Shown here in pieces: positions 17,098 through 26,168 of a stretch of 64,000 bases of DNA. Position 1 is the first letter of the stretch. Each line of letters begins with the position of its first letter. Source of the stretch: Lachnospiraceae bacterium oral taxon 500. GTDB taxonomy: Bacteria > Bacillota > Clostridia > Lachnospirales > Vallitaleaceae. Made by a program: the position numbers and the translations under genes. The DNA is taken from NCBI GenBank assembly GCA_002999035.1, contig CP027241.1, forward strand, positions 1,925,001 to 1,989,000, written 5' to 3'. The notes beneath the pieces are model-generated. The model did not search any database and was not told where the DNA came from. It saw only the letters and a program-made list of their open reading frames with translations.

Positions 17098-19233
17098 ATG
17101 AGGAAGTATGCAGCAATACTGATGGCACTTGTTTTGTGCCTGTCAGCACCGGGATTTGTGAGGGCGGCGGAAAGAGATGCAGTCAACAGCCTGCAGGAAT
17201 TGAACTTGCTGGATAGAGAGGGAAATACGGCGGAAAAATTGGACGCCCAGCTTTCCCGGGCGGAAGGCTTGACCATGGTATTAAAAGCCATCGGTTATTC
17301 ACAGGCCGAAGCAGAAAAAGAAGAATATGTTAAATTAAACACTTTCGAAGATGTGCCGGAATGGTTTAAAGGTTATGCCGGTTTGGGACTTTCCCTGAAT
17401 ATCACGACCGGTAAGAGCGAAAAAGAGTTTGACCCGCAGGCCAAACTGACGCATCATGACTTTATTACCTTCCTGCTCCGGGCTTTAAAGCATGATGTTA
17501 AGAAAGCCTGGACGGCGGCGGACAGTTTAGCAAAAGAGTTTGCCCTAATAGCGGCGGATACCGATATTGAAACGCCGGTCAGCAAAAGAGCGGCGGCCGC
17601 TATTGTTTTAAATGCCTTAAATGCACCGATGCAGACGGGTGTGGCCAATGAAACCTTAGGTCAGTTTTTGGTTTACCGCGGACGTATTTCCAAGGAAAAA
17701 GCCAAAGAGCTCGGCTTAAAAGAATTAACCCAGCCGGAAAACCGGGTAGACATTATTTATTTTAATGACTTTCACGGCAATATTAAAGAAGAAATTACCG
17801 GCCGCAAGAGAAATATAGGCATGAGTAAGTTAGTTGGCTTTGTCAATGAATATATCGCGCAGAATCCCAATTCCTTTGTGCTTTCGGGAGGCGATAACTA
17901 TCAGGGAACGGCAGAATCCAATCTGACCTACGGTAAGCCGGTCAGTGCCATGATGAAGGGCATGCAGGTTGTTGCCTCGGCAGTCGGCAATCATGAGTTT
18001 GACTGGGGTTCGGAAAGAATTCCGAAATGGGCGGAAGAAGGTAACTTCAAATATGTAGCTGCTAATATCATTGATCAGAAAACCGGCAAACCGGCTACAT
18101 GGACGGAGCCGTATCTGATCGTGGAAAAAGCGGGGATTAAAATCGGTCTGATCGGGCTGGCGCATCCGGATACGCCGTCTTTGGTCAACAAGGGCGCAAC
18201 CGACGGCTATACCTTTGCCGATCCGGTCAAGACGGCACAGGAATGGGTTGATTACTTAAAGGCCGGTAAAGCCAAAGAAGGCAAGCCCGATGTGATTATT
18301 GCTTTAACCCATATTGATTCGATTCAAGACAATAAGACCAATGAAATTACCGGTAACGCCGTAACTTTGGCAAATCAGGTTAAGGGGCTGGACGGTATTT
18401 TATCGGCACACAGCCATCGGCCGGTTTCCGGTAAGGTCAACGGCGTTGAAATTATGCAGGCATTTTGCTACGGCAGAACGGTTGGTATTATGAGTGTCGA
18501 GAAGAAAGACGGCAAGTTTGTCCTCAGTTCCAAGCTGAATCAGGGATCTGACATGAAAGACGTTATTTTGAAAGACAATGCCACCGAAAAGTTTTATGCT
18601 GATTTGCAAAAGGAACTGGAGCCGATAACCAAGGAAGTAATCGGTCAGGCAACCGAAGCCTTTACCCACAACCGGGCTGATAAAGGCACCATTACTTTAT
18701 TGGGCAGATGGGCCTGTGATGTCATGGCGGAAAAGACCGGCGCGCAGATTGCCATTCAAAACGGCGGAAGCTTGCGCCGAACCTTGGAAAAGGGTGATAT
18801 TACCATGGGCGATATGTATGAGATTATGCCGTTTGATAACTATCTGGTAGTAATGGACTTGCCGGGTGAGGATATTAAGAAGGCAATTGACCACGGTATC
18901 ATGAATCCGAGTGTAACTGACGGTGCGTTCACCGGTCTGATTGTTGAATATGATTCTTCCAAGGAGTTTGAAAACCGGATTACTAAGATTACATTATCCG
19001 ACGGTACGCCGTTAGATATGAAAAAGACCTATCGGGTAGTGGTAAATGACTTTATGTTTACCGGCGGCGATAACTATAACTTTAAGAATGCGGTTAACGT
19101 CGATGAAACCTATATTCCGGTCAGAGACATTTTTGTTGAAACCATTAAAAAAGCAAAACAAATTACGCCGAAAAAGACGGATTATCTAAAAGATATAAAG
19201 AAAACGGCTATGGTTTTGGCTCCGGCGGCATAA
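17098..19233 (+). CDS. Secreted 5'-nucleotidase/cyclic phosphodiesterase with N-terminal SLH-like region
   Basis: Extracellular metallophosphoesterase, probably releasing phosphate and nucleosides from nucleotides at the cell surface. Of 711 residues, the first 24 or so form a signal peptide. About 30-200 hold SLH-like repeats (F-E-D-V-P-E-W-F, then F-D-P-Q-A-K-L-T-H-H-D), which would hold it to the cell wall. The metallophosphatase domain has N-D-F-H-G-N, G-G-D-N-Y, G297-N-H-E-F-D-W-G, L-T-H-I-D-S and A-H-S-H-R. The C-terminal nucleotidase domain has N-G-G-S-L-R and F-T-G-G-D-N-Y. AAGGAGG precedes the ATG. Having the wall anchor at the N-terminus rather than the C-terminus is notable. Confidence 0.92.
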   Translation: MRKYAAILMALVLCLSAPGFVRAAERDAVNSLQELNLLDREGNTAEKLDAQLSRAEGLTMVLKAIGYSQAEAEKEEYVKLNTFEDVPEWFKGYAGLGLSLNITTGKSEKEFDPQAKLTHHDFITFLLRALKHDVKKAWTAADSLAKEFALIAADTDIETPVSKRAAAAIVLNALNAPMQTGVANETLGQFLVYRGRISKEKAKELGLKELTQPENRVDIIYFNDFHGNIKEEITGRKRNIGMSKLVGFVNEYIAQNPNSFVLSGGDNYQGTAESNLTYGKPVSAMMKGMQVVASAVGNHEFDWGSERIPKWAEEGNFKYVAANIIDQKTGKPATWTEPYLIVEKAGIKIGLIGLAHPDTPSLVNKGATDGYTFADPVKTAQEWVDYLKAGKAKEGKPDVIIALTHIDSIQDNKTNEITGNAVTLANQVKGLDGILSAHSHRPVSGKVNGVEIMQAFCYGRTVGIMSVEKKDGKFVLSSKLNQGSDMKDVILKDNATEKFYADLQKELEPITKEVIGQATEAFTHNRADKGTITLLGRWACDVMAEKTGAQIAIQNGGSLRRTLEKGDITMGDMYEIMPFDNYLVVMDLPGEDIKKAIDHGIMNPSVTDGAFTGLIVEYDSSKEFENRITKITLSDGTPLDMKKTYRVVVNDFMFTGGDNYNFKNAVNVDETYIPVRDIFVETIKKAKQITPKKTDYLKDIKKTAMVLAPAA

Positions 19234-19264
19234 CGCGGAGTTACGCAAAAAGGCAAATAAAGAC

Positions 19265-19292
19265 GCGGGGAAGATCGTCAGGTCTTCCTCGC
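19265..19292 (+). terminator. Hairpin terminator or attenuator after the nucleotidase gene
   Basis: GCGGGGAAGA pairs with TCTTCCTCGC (one G-U) around an eight-base loop and is followed by CTTT. It ends only 19 bases before the next gene's TTG start, so read-through is likely. Confidence 0.65.
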
Positions 19293-19311
19293 CTTTATAA
19301 AGGAGAGCAAT

Positions 19312-20508
19312 TTGAGAATATACAGACGACAGATGGCCTGGGGTTGGCTGCTGCTGTTCCTTTTGGGGATATTTGGCGGCAGTGCGGCGGCGGCTCAAAA
19401 TGACGATACCGATCTGCGGGCGTTTTATGAAGCCGAAATGCAGGAAAAGGATTATAAGATTGCCAAGGCGATTGTGCGAGGGATAGAGTATGATGATACG
19501 GCCGAGATCCGCAGTGACATCCCGGTTGAAGCGGACATCCGCTATCAGCATTTGATTTTGGAAATTCTGACCGGGGAGCACCGCTCGGAGGTGCTGACGG
19601 TTCGCCATACGATTGAAATGATTATGCCCGGAAATTATATATTTAAAGTCAATGATCAGGTTTTGATTCGGTTGACGGAGAACGCAGAGCGGGAAATAGA
19701 AACCGTTAAAATAGAAGAAAGGGTCAGGGATACTTCCATTTATGTCATTACCGCCTTATTTGCGGTGATGATGCTGTTAATCGGCCGAAAACAAGGACTG
19801 AAAGCGCTGCTGTCACTGATTATAATGGTTAGTCTTATTTTTTTTGCCTACATTCCCATGATTTTGAAAGGCTTTTCGCCGATTCTCCTGTCGGTGGCGA
19901 TATCGGCGCTGGCGATTACGGTTACGCTGGTGATTATCAGCGGCCGGCATAAAAAAACAGCGGCGGCAATTTTAGGGACAATCAGCGGTGTGCTGATTGC
20001 CGGGCTTTTAGCAGTGATTTTCGGCGAGGCCGGTCGGCTGACTGGTTTATCAGCCGATACGGCTATTAGTTTGGCGTATATTCCACATTTCCGAGGGCTG
20101 GATTACAAAGGGCTTTTGTTCGGCACAATTATTATCGGCTCAATCGGAGCGATTATGGACGTGTCGCTGTCGATTGCTTCTTCGTTATGGGAGATTTGGG
20201 AGCTGAATCCGGCAATTCCCGTAAGGCAGCTGATTCGTTCCGGCATGAATATCGGCCGCGATATTATGGGCTCAATGTCAAACACGCTGATACTGGCTTA
20301 TGTTGGTACTTCGCTGCATTTGATTATTTTATTTATGGTTTATCAGATTAGTTTTACGGAAATTATTAATTATGATTCGGTCAGTTCCGAAATATTAAGG
20401 GCAATGGCGGGCAGTATCGGCCTGATGTTTACGATTCCGGCGACGGTTTGGATTTCGGCGGCGCTTTACCCCGGATTAAAGAAAATAGGAGAAAAGAAAC
20501 ATGGATAA
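19312..20508 (+). CDS. YibE/F family membrane protein
   Basis: 398-residue protein with a cleavable-looking signal (to about residue 24, A-A-A-A-Q), an extracytoplasmic region of about 120 residues and seven or eight membrane helices. R-G-L-D-Y-K-G-L-L-F-G, then G-A-I-M-D-V-S-L-S-I-A-S and G-R-D-I-M-G-S-M-S-N-T-L are hallmark blocks of YibE/F. The biochemical role of this family is not established. It starts at TTG, supported by AGGAG. Its end overlaps the following aminopeptidase gene by eight bases. Confidence 0.9.
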   Translation: MRIYRRQMAWGWLLLFLLGIFGGSAAAAQNDDTDLRAFYEAEMQEKDYKIAKAIVRGIEYDDTAEIRSDIPVEADIRYQHLILEILTGEHRSEVLTVRHTIEMIMPGNYIFKVNDQVLIRLTENAEREIETVKIEERVRDTSIYVITALFAVMMLLIGRKQGLKALLSLIIMVSLIFFAYIPMILKGFSPILLSVAISALAITVTLVIISGRHKKTAAAILGTISGVLIAGLLAVIFGEAGRLTGLSADTAISLAYIPHFRGLDYKGLLFGTIIIGSIGAIMDVSLSIASSLWEIWELNPAIPVRQLIRSGMNIGRDIMGSMSNTLILAYVGTSLHLIILFMVYQISFTEIINYDSVSSEILRAMAGSIGLMFTIPATVWISAALYPGLKKIGEKKHG

Positions 20509-21784
20509 GGGACAAGATTTTTTTGAATATATGCAAAAGGCGACAGTGGCAGTCTGTACTGTTCGGGAAACCAAAAACCGACTGCGGCAGGCCGGATTTG
20601 AAGAACTATCGCCGGCGGGCAAGTGGCAGTTACAGGCCGGGCAAGGCTATTATACGCAGACTTCGCCGTCAATGCTGTTGGCCTTTCAGACGGCGGCAAA
20701 TGGCAATTATGAAGAGTTGCGGATTATCGGCGCTCATACCGATAATCCGGCCTTAAAGCTAAAGCCCGCTCCGGAAGTAGATAATGACGGCTATCGCCGC
20801 TTAAATATGGAAATATACGGCGGCCCGATTTTTCATACCTGGTTTGACCGCCCGCTCAGCATTGCCGGAACGGTTGCCCTGCGCAGTGACCGGCCGCTGG
20901 CTCCGGAATTAAGGATTGTAGATTTGCAAAAGCCGGTGGTTACGATTCCGTCGTTGGCGATTCATATGAACCGGGAAGTGAACAAAGGCGTTGAAATTAA
21001 GGCACAGAAAGAGATGCTGCCGCTGATTGCCACCCTGAAAGAAAAAATGGAAAAGGAAAATTATCTGCTGCGTCTTTTGGCGGCGGAACTGGGAGTGGAG
21101 CCGGCGGCGATTTTGGACTTTGATTTATTTGTTTACTGTGCCGAAGCAGGAAGTTTAGTGGGAGCGGAGGAAGAGTTTATTTCCTGCCCCAGAATTGATG
21201 ATACGGCCATGGTCTATGCAGCCATGCAGGCGCTGATTGCCGGAAAACCGCAAACCGGCGTCAATGCGGCGCTGTTTGTTGACCATGAAGAAATCGGGAG
21301 CTTAAGCCGGCAGGGGGCGGATTCGATGAACTTTAACCTGCTGCTGGAAAAGCTGCGTCAGGGTCTTTCCATCGAAGCAGCAGCCTGGACGGATACGCTG
21401 CTGCGTTCTTTCTTTATCTCGGCGGATGGGGCGCATGCCTGCCATCCGGCTTATCCGGAAAAATGCGACCCGACCAATCGCCCAAAAGTGAATCGGGGGA
21501 TTGTGATTAAGCAGAGCGGTAACAAGGCTTATGCGTCCGAAGCATTCAGCACCGCAGCTTGGCAGCAGGTGTGCGAGCAGGCGCAGGTACCTTATCAAAA
21601 GTTTGTCAATCATGCCGATATTCCGGGCGGAAAGACAATTGGTTCTTTAATCAGCCGGTACCTGCCGATTCCGATTGTCGATACGGGTCTGGCGATGCTG
21701 GCAATGCATTCGGCCAGAGAATTGGCCGGCTGGCAGGATATGGAAGATATGATTCGGGCAATGACTGCTTTTTACAGCTTATAG
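20501..21784 (+). CDS. M18 family aminopeptidase
   Basis: Cytoplasmic zinc aminopeptidase that trims N-terminal, often acidic, residues from peptides. The 427-residue protein shows the M18 metal-site blocks: G-A-H-T-D-N-P-A-L-K-L-K-P near residue 78, N-M-E-I-Y-G-G, F-V-D-H-E-E-I-G-S near 264, and S-A-D-G-A-H-A-C-H-P. The start overlaps the YibE/F gene end, so the two are translated together. Length is normal for the bacterial ApeB-type group. Confidence 0.93.
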   Translation: MDKGQDFFEYMQKATVAVCTVRETKNRLRQAGFEELSPAGKWQLQAGQGYYTQTSPSMLLAFQTAANGNYEELRIIGAHTDNPALKLKPAPEVDNDGYRRLNMEIYGGPIFHTWFDRPLSIAGTVALRSDRPLAPELRIVDLQKPVVTIPSLAIHMNREVNKGVEIKAQKEMLPLIATLKEKMEKENYLLRLLAAELGVEPAAILDFDLFVYCAEAGSLVGAEEEFISCPRIDDTAMVYAAMQALIAGKPQTGVNAALFVDHEEIGSLSRQGADSMNFNLLLEKLRQGLSIEAAAWTDTLLRSFFISADGAHACHPAYPEKCDPTNRPKVNRGIVIKQSGNKAYASEAFSTAAWQQVCEQAQVPYQKFVNHADIPGGKTIGSLISRYLPIPIVDTGLAMLAMHSARELAGWQDMEDMIRAMTAFYSL

Positions 21785-21810
21785 CGTTCTGCAATTTTTT
21801 GCAAAAAGGC

Positions 21811-21839
21811 TTGAAAGCGGCAGCAAAATAACATATAAT
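21811..21839 (+). promoter_or_regulatory. Promoter upstream of degV
   Basis: TTGAAA, 17 bases, TATAAT (21834-21839). The resulting leader of about 195 bases includes a copy of the dispersed GC-rich repeat. Confidence 0.75.
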
Positions 21840-21885
21840 TGATTCAACTTTCCCATGTTCCGCAAAGCCAAAACAGCCTTTTGCA

Positions 21886-21930
21886 GGCAGACTGCCCGCC
21901 CGGGCAGAAGTATGCAGCACTTCGGTCAGG
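21886..21930 (+). repeat. Dispersed GC-rich palindromic repeat, full copy
   Basis: GGCAGACTGCCCGCCCGGGC is followed by AGAA and, further on, TTCGGTCAGGGG. The reversed pair at 37647-37714 shares GGCAGACTGCCCGCCCGGGC, then AGAAAGCGGAG and a TCAGGG tail. The core CTGCCCGCCCGGGCAG is self-complementary. It lies inside the degV leader and would form a hairpin in the mRNA. Confidence 0.65.
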
Positions 21931-22040
21931 GGAAAGGGAGTAAATGAGTTCGGCTTTTCCATGCTCATTAAGGCGCTTTTCATTTAGCGGCTTACCGGAA
22001 AAGAGCAGCTTTTTCACATCTTTAAAAAAGGGAGCAAGAT

Positions 22041-22874
22041 ATGGCATATAAAATTGTAGCAGATAGTAGCTGTGATGTTACTGATAAAATGAAAAGAGAA
22101 ATGAATATTACTTTGGTTCCGCTGACCTTGGAGGTTGACGGCGAGTTTTTTGTCGATGACGACACGATGGACGTGGACGCTTTCTTAAAAAAGCAGTCGG
22201 CTTCCAAAACAGTTTCGAAATCGGCTTGTCCGTCGCCGGAGGCTTATATGCAGTCCTATCTGGGAGAGGAAGAAGTATTTTGTATTACGATTTCTGCTAA
22301 GTTAAGCGGCAGTTATGCTTCGGCGATGCTGGCTAAGGATTTGTACTTGGAGGAATATCCGGCTAAAAATATTCATGTTTTTGACAGCAAGGGTGCTTCT
22401 TCGACTCAAGTGGCGATTGCCTTCAAGCTTGAGGAATTGATTCAAAAGGGTTTGAACTTTGAGCAAATTGTGGAAAAGGTCGAGCAGTATATCAGCGAAC
22501 TGAAAACGGTATTTGTCCTGCAAAAACTGGATAATTTGGAGCGTTCCGGGCGCCTCAGCCTGCTGCAAAGCAAAATCGCCAGTGTCCTGAATATTAACTT
22601 GATTTTGGGCAGCAATGACGGTGAGATTGAACTGCTGCAAAAAGCGCGGGGCGTTAAGAAGGCGATTGAAAAAATGGTGGCGATGATTGCCGACTTAGGC
22701 GGAGATGTGACCGAAAAACGGCTGGTCATTGCTCATTGCCAGGCAGCGGAATATGCTAAGCTGGCAATGGAACGGGCCAGTGAACTCTATAATTTTAAGG
22801 ATATTATTGTGGTGGCTACCAGAGGCTTAAGTTCCAATTATGCCAATTCCGGCGGTTTAATTTTGGCGTACTGA
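22041..22874 (+). CDS. DegV family fatty-acid-binding protein
   Basis: 277-residue DegV/FakB-type protein, which binds a fatty acid for phosphorylation by a FakA kinase partner (known for the family). The start I-V-A-D-S-S-C-D-V, then I-T-I-S-A-K-L-S-G-S-Y near residue 77 and S-K-G-A-S-S-T-Q are the fatty-acid pocket motifs. L-D-N-L-E-R-S-G-R-L-S is also typical. GGGAG precedes the ATG. Many genomes carry several paralogues; no FakA gene is nearby. Confidence 0.92.
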   Translation: MAYKIVADSSCDVTDKMKREMNITLVPLTLEVDGEFFVDDDTMDVDAFLKKQSASKTVSKSACPSPEAYMQSYLGEEEVFCITISAKLSGSYASAMLAKDLYLEEYPAKNIHVFDSKGASSTQVAIAFKLEELIQKGLNFEQIVEKVEQYISELKTVFVLQKLDNLERSGRLSLLQSKIASVLNINLILGSNDGEIELLQKARGVKKAIEKMVAMIADLGGDVTEKRLVIAHCQAAEYAKLAMERASELYNFKDIIVVATRGLSSNYANSGGLILAY

Positions 22875-22928
22875 GTGCTTCATGGCGGATAGCCGGCGAA
22901 AAGTATATTTTAAAAGTTTGAGGTTGAA

Positions 22929-25151
22929 ATGAATAGAGATGCGGAATTAAATAAGGAACAAAGAGAAGCGGTTCAGTCTACGGAAGGGCCTTTGCTTTTG
23001 CTGGCCGGAGCGGGTTCCGGCAAAACCAAGGTGCTGACCCATCGAATCGCTTATTTGATTGAAGAAAAGGGTGTGAGGCCTTGGCATATCATGGCGATTA
23101 CTTTCACCAATAAAGCGGCCAAGGAAATGCGCGAGCGAATTGACCGTCTAATTGGCGATGCCGCGGCGGAGATTTGGGTCAGCACTTTTCACAGCAGTTG
23201 TGTCCGGATTTTAAGGCGGCATGCCGATGCGGTTGGCTTTGACCGGAGCTTCAGCATCTATGACGCGGAAGATTCCAAGAAGCTGATTAAGCAGGTTTTA
23301 AAGGAAATGAATATTGACACCAAGGCGCTGTCGGAGTCTTATGTTGCCAATTTGATCAGCTCTGCCAAAAACCGTAAGCTGACGCCGCCGGAGCTGGCAA
23401 GAGAGGTCAGGGGCGATTTTCGCCGGGAAATGGCAGTCAGAGTGTATGAGAATTATCAGCAGCAGCTCCATCAAAATAACGCCATGGATTTTGACGATTT
23501 ATTGATGATGACGGTACAGCTGTTTGAATCAAATCCGGATATTTTAGCGGTTTATCAGGAAAAGTTTCATTATATTATGGTTGATGAATATCAGGACACC
23601 AATGGCGTACAGTTTGAGCTGGTCAGCCTGCTGGCCGGAAAATACAAGAACTTATGCGTGGTCGGTGATGACGACCAGTCAATTTATGCCTTTCGGGGAG
23701 CGGATATCACCAATATTTTAAACTTTGAAGAGGTGTACCCGCAGGCCAAGGTTATTCGGCTGGAGCAGAATTATCGCTCGACCAAAAATATTTTGGCTGC
23801 GGCCAATGCCGTGATTGCCAATAACAACAGCCGAAAGGATAAAGCACTGTGGACGGAAAATACGACCGGCTATAAGTTGAAATACAAAAGTGCGGAAAAC
23901 GAAAAGGAAGAAGCCCGTTTCCTGACGGAGGAGATTAATCGGCAGCGCCAAAACGGCCGGGATTATAATGATTTTGCTGTGCTGTACCGGACGAACGCGC
24001 AGTCCCGAAGCGTGGAGGAAGGCTTTGTCAAGGCTGGGATTCCCTATACGCTGATTGGCGGAGTCGCCTTTTATCAGCGTAAGGAAATAAAGGATATCAT
24101 CGCCTATTTAAGAATGATTAGCAATCATAGGGATAATGTGTCTTTCCTGCGGATTATCAATGAGCCCAGACGCGGCATCGGCGACAAAAGTTTGGAAGAG
24201 TTGCAGAAAATTGCGCTGCAAAAGGACTGCTCCTTTCTGGAAGCGGCCGGGCAGTGCCGGACTGCCGGTTTTCGGGGAGCAGCGGCGGTATCGGAGTTTT
24301 ATGAAATCATACAGTATTTAAAAGCTAAGCTGGCAGAGGGGATAGCTTTAGAGGACTGGATTAAGCTGGTGCTGGAAAAGACCAAATATACGGCAGAACT
24401 GCTTAAAGAGGGCACGCCGGAAAGTCTTGGCCGGATTGACAATATCAACGAACTGATTTCCAAGGCCAAGGAATATACCCTGCAAAATGAAGAACCGACT
24501 TTGGACGGCTTTTTGGAGGATGTGGCTTTGGTGGCATCGGTGGATACCTTGGAAGAAGATGCCAAAAGAGTGGTGCTGATGACGATTCACTCCGCCAAAG
24601 GCTTGGAGTTTCCGGTTGTCTTTATGATTGGCATGGAGGAAAATTTGTTTCCCAGCTATATGAGTGTTAATTCCGGTCTGGAAAAAGATGTTGAGGAAGA
24701 AAGGCGTTTAGCTTATGTCGGCATTACCCGGGCCAAGGAGGAGTTGTTTTTGACGAATGCCAAAGAGAGGCTGATGTACGGCAAAACTCAGGTCAATCCC
24801 AAGTCCCGCTTTTTAAAAGAGATTCCGCCGGAATATGTGGAGGAGATTGTGCCCGTGAAAGAAAAGACATCGCTTTTTGCGGTCGAGAGCAAGGCCGGTC
24901 GGGACTTTGGTAGGAGCAAAGCGGCGATGAACCGCAAGCCTTATGCCGCCGGCAAAACGGAAATTCCGGCACCGCAGGGCAAAGCTTTGGATTACGGAGT
25001 CGGCGATTTGGTTAAGCATAAAAAATATGGAATCGGTCAGGTGCTGAGCATTGAAAACGGCGGGGCTGATTATCAGGTTAAGGTGCTGTTTCCGGGACAT
25101 GGCGAGAAAAAGCTGCTGGCGCAGTTAGCAGGGCTGACGAAGCAGGAATAA
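22929..25151 (+). CDS. pcrA: ATP-dependent DNA helicase PcrA/UvrD
   Basis: Superfamily 1A 3'-5' helicase for repair and replication-fork clearance. The 740-residue protein has Walker A A-G-A-G-S-G-K-T (26-33), motif Ia F-T-N-K-A-A, motif II V-D-E-Y-Q-D-T, motif III D-D-Q-S-I-Y-A-F-R-G-A and motif VI V-G-I-T-R-A-K-E. The last 50 residues (G-D-L-V-K-H-K-K-Y-G-I-G) are the Tudor-like C-terminal domain of PcrA that contacts RNA polymerase. GAGG lies before the ATG. Length is typical of Firmicutes PcrA. Confidence 0.96.
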   Translation: MNRDAELNKEQREAVQSTEGPLLLLAGAGSGKTKVLTHRIAYLIEEKGVRPWHIMAITFTNKAAKEMRERIDRLIGDAAAEIWVSTFHSSCVRILRRHADAVGFDRSFSIYDAEDSKKLIKQVLKEMNIDTKALSESYVANLISSAKNRKLTPPELAREVRGDFRREMAVRVYENYQQQLHQNNAMDFDDLLMMTVQLFESNPDILAVYQEKFHYIMVDEYQDTNGVQFELVSLLAGKYKNLCVVGDDDQSIYAFRGADITNILNFEEVYPQAKVIRLEQNYRSTKNILAAANAVIANNNSRKDKALWTENTTGYKLKYKSAENEKEEARFLTEEINRQRQNGRDYNDFAVLYRTNAQSRSVEEGFVKAGIPYTLIGGVAFYQRKEIKDIIAYLRMISNHRDNVSFLRIINEPRRGIGDKSLEELQKIALQKDCSFLEAAGQCRTAGFRGAAAVSEFYEIIQYLKAKLAEGIALEDWIKLVLEKTKYTAELLKEGTPESLGRIDNINELISKAKEYTLQNEEPTLDGFLEDVALVASVDTLEEDAKRVVLMTIHSAKGLEFPVVFMIGMEENLFPSYMSVNSGLEKDVEEERRLAYVGITRAKEELFLTNAKERLMYGKTQVNPKSRFLKEIPPEYVEEIVPVKEKTSLFAVESKAGRDFGRSKAAMNRKPYAAGKTEIPAPQGKALDYGVGDLVKHKKYGIGQVLSIENGGADYQVKVLFPGHGEKKLLAQLAGLTKQE

Positions 25152-25340
25152 GGGGGATAAGCGGGAGCATTTCTGCTTTCCTGCTTTGAAATTGTAAGCC
25201 GCTGCGTTTCGGCAAAAGCGGGTTGGCGGCAAAGGGTTTTTAACAGTTCCAGTGCCGCCGCAGTTTGGTGCCGGGAAACGGAGCAGCTGTCAGCGGATAA
25301 CCGGATAGGCAGGAGTATTTAAAGTTGCGGAGGAATCGTT

Positions 25341-25925
25341 ATGATGAATGAACGCATGGAAAAACAATTAGCCTTTGCTTTGGAAATAGACAAGGCGAAA
25401 AATGTATTTCGGCAAACTCATTTATCCGGGCACGGCCGAAATGAAAATGATGCGGAACACTCATGGCACATGGCGATTATGGCGTATCTGCTTAAAGAAT
25501 ATGCCAATGAGCAGATAGATATTGCCAAGGTAATGCTGATGTGTTTGATTCATGATATTGTGGAAATTGATGCCGGCGACACCTACGCGTATGACGCAGA
25601 GGGGCTGAAAACCCAAAAAGCTCGTGAGGACGCCGCCAAAGAACGAATATTCTCGATTTTGCCGGCAGATCAAAAAGCAGAGCTGGTGGCCTTGTTTGAT
25701 GAATTTGAGGCATACGAAACCGCAGAATCACGGTTTGCGCACGTGATGGACAATCTCCAGCCTTTGCTTTTAAATAACAGCAATAACGGCGGTGATTGGA
25801 AGGAGCGGGCAACTGCGGAACAGGTTTACGCGCGGCAAAGCAAAACAAGGCTGGGCTCGGAAGCGCTGTTTGAGGTAACAGACCGGATCCTGCGGGAGCA
25901 TATAGAAAAGGGCAATTTGAATTAG
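25341..25925 (+). CDS. HD-domain hydrolase (YfbR/HDDC2-like)
   Basis: 194-residue HD-domain phosphohydrolase, probably a 5'-deoxynucleotidase. The metal ligands appear as N-D-A-E-H-S-W-H (about 36-43), the H-D pair in C-L-I-H-D-I-V-E-I-D, and a later D in H-V-M-D-N-L-Q-P. The D-A-G-D-T-Y pattern after the HD is typical of the HDDC2 group. GGAGG precedes the ATG; ATG 25344 is equally possible. A strong terminator follows. The 189-base gap before it holds nothing I can identify. Confidence 0.88.
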   Translation: MMNERMEKQLAFALEIDKAKNVFRQTHLSGHGRNENDAEHSWHMAIMAYLLKEYANEQIDIAKVMLMCLIHDIVEIDAGDTYAYDAEGLKTQKAREDAAKERIFSILPADQKAELVALFDEFEAYETAESRFAHVMDNLQPLLLNNSNNGGDWKERATAEQVYARQSKTRLGSEALFEVTDRILREHIEKGNLN

Positions 25926-25982
25926 AACTAACAATTCCCCGCAAGGGGACGGATTCACAATCTTTTATTTTTTACACAGCTG

Positions 25983-26023
25983 TAAACTCCCAAGACCTGC
26001 CGGGGCAAAGTCTTGGGAGTTTA
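25983..26023 (+). terminator. Strong terminator after the HD hydrolase gene
   Basis: TAAACTCCCAAGAC pairs perfectly with GTCTTGGGAGTTTA over 14 bp with a 13-base loop. The downstream T run is short. Confidence 0.8.
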
Positions 26024-26062
26024 TCGTTCAGGCAGGACTTATACTTGCTGTGACCGGAGGAC

Positions 26063-26091
26063 TTGCTTTTAAACTCAAAAAAATTTATAAT
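26063..26091 (+). promoter_or_regulatory. Promoter of the ECF sigma operon
   Basis: TTGCTT, 17 bases, TATAAT (26086-26091): a SigA-type promoter about 75 bases before the sigma gene. No convincing ECF-type AAC/CGT pair was found, so autoregulation is not shown. Confidence 0.6.
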
Positions 26092-26168
26092 ATTTGAAAC
26101 AAAACCCAACCTTCATGACGCTTAAGTAATAAGAAAAGAGAATTCTCATTCGAAAGGGGGCAGGACAA

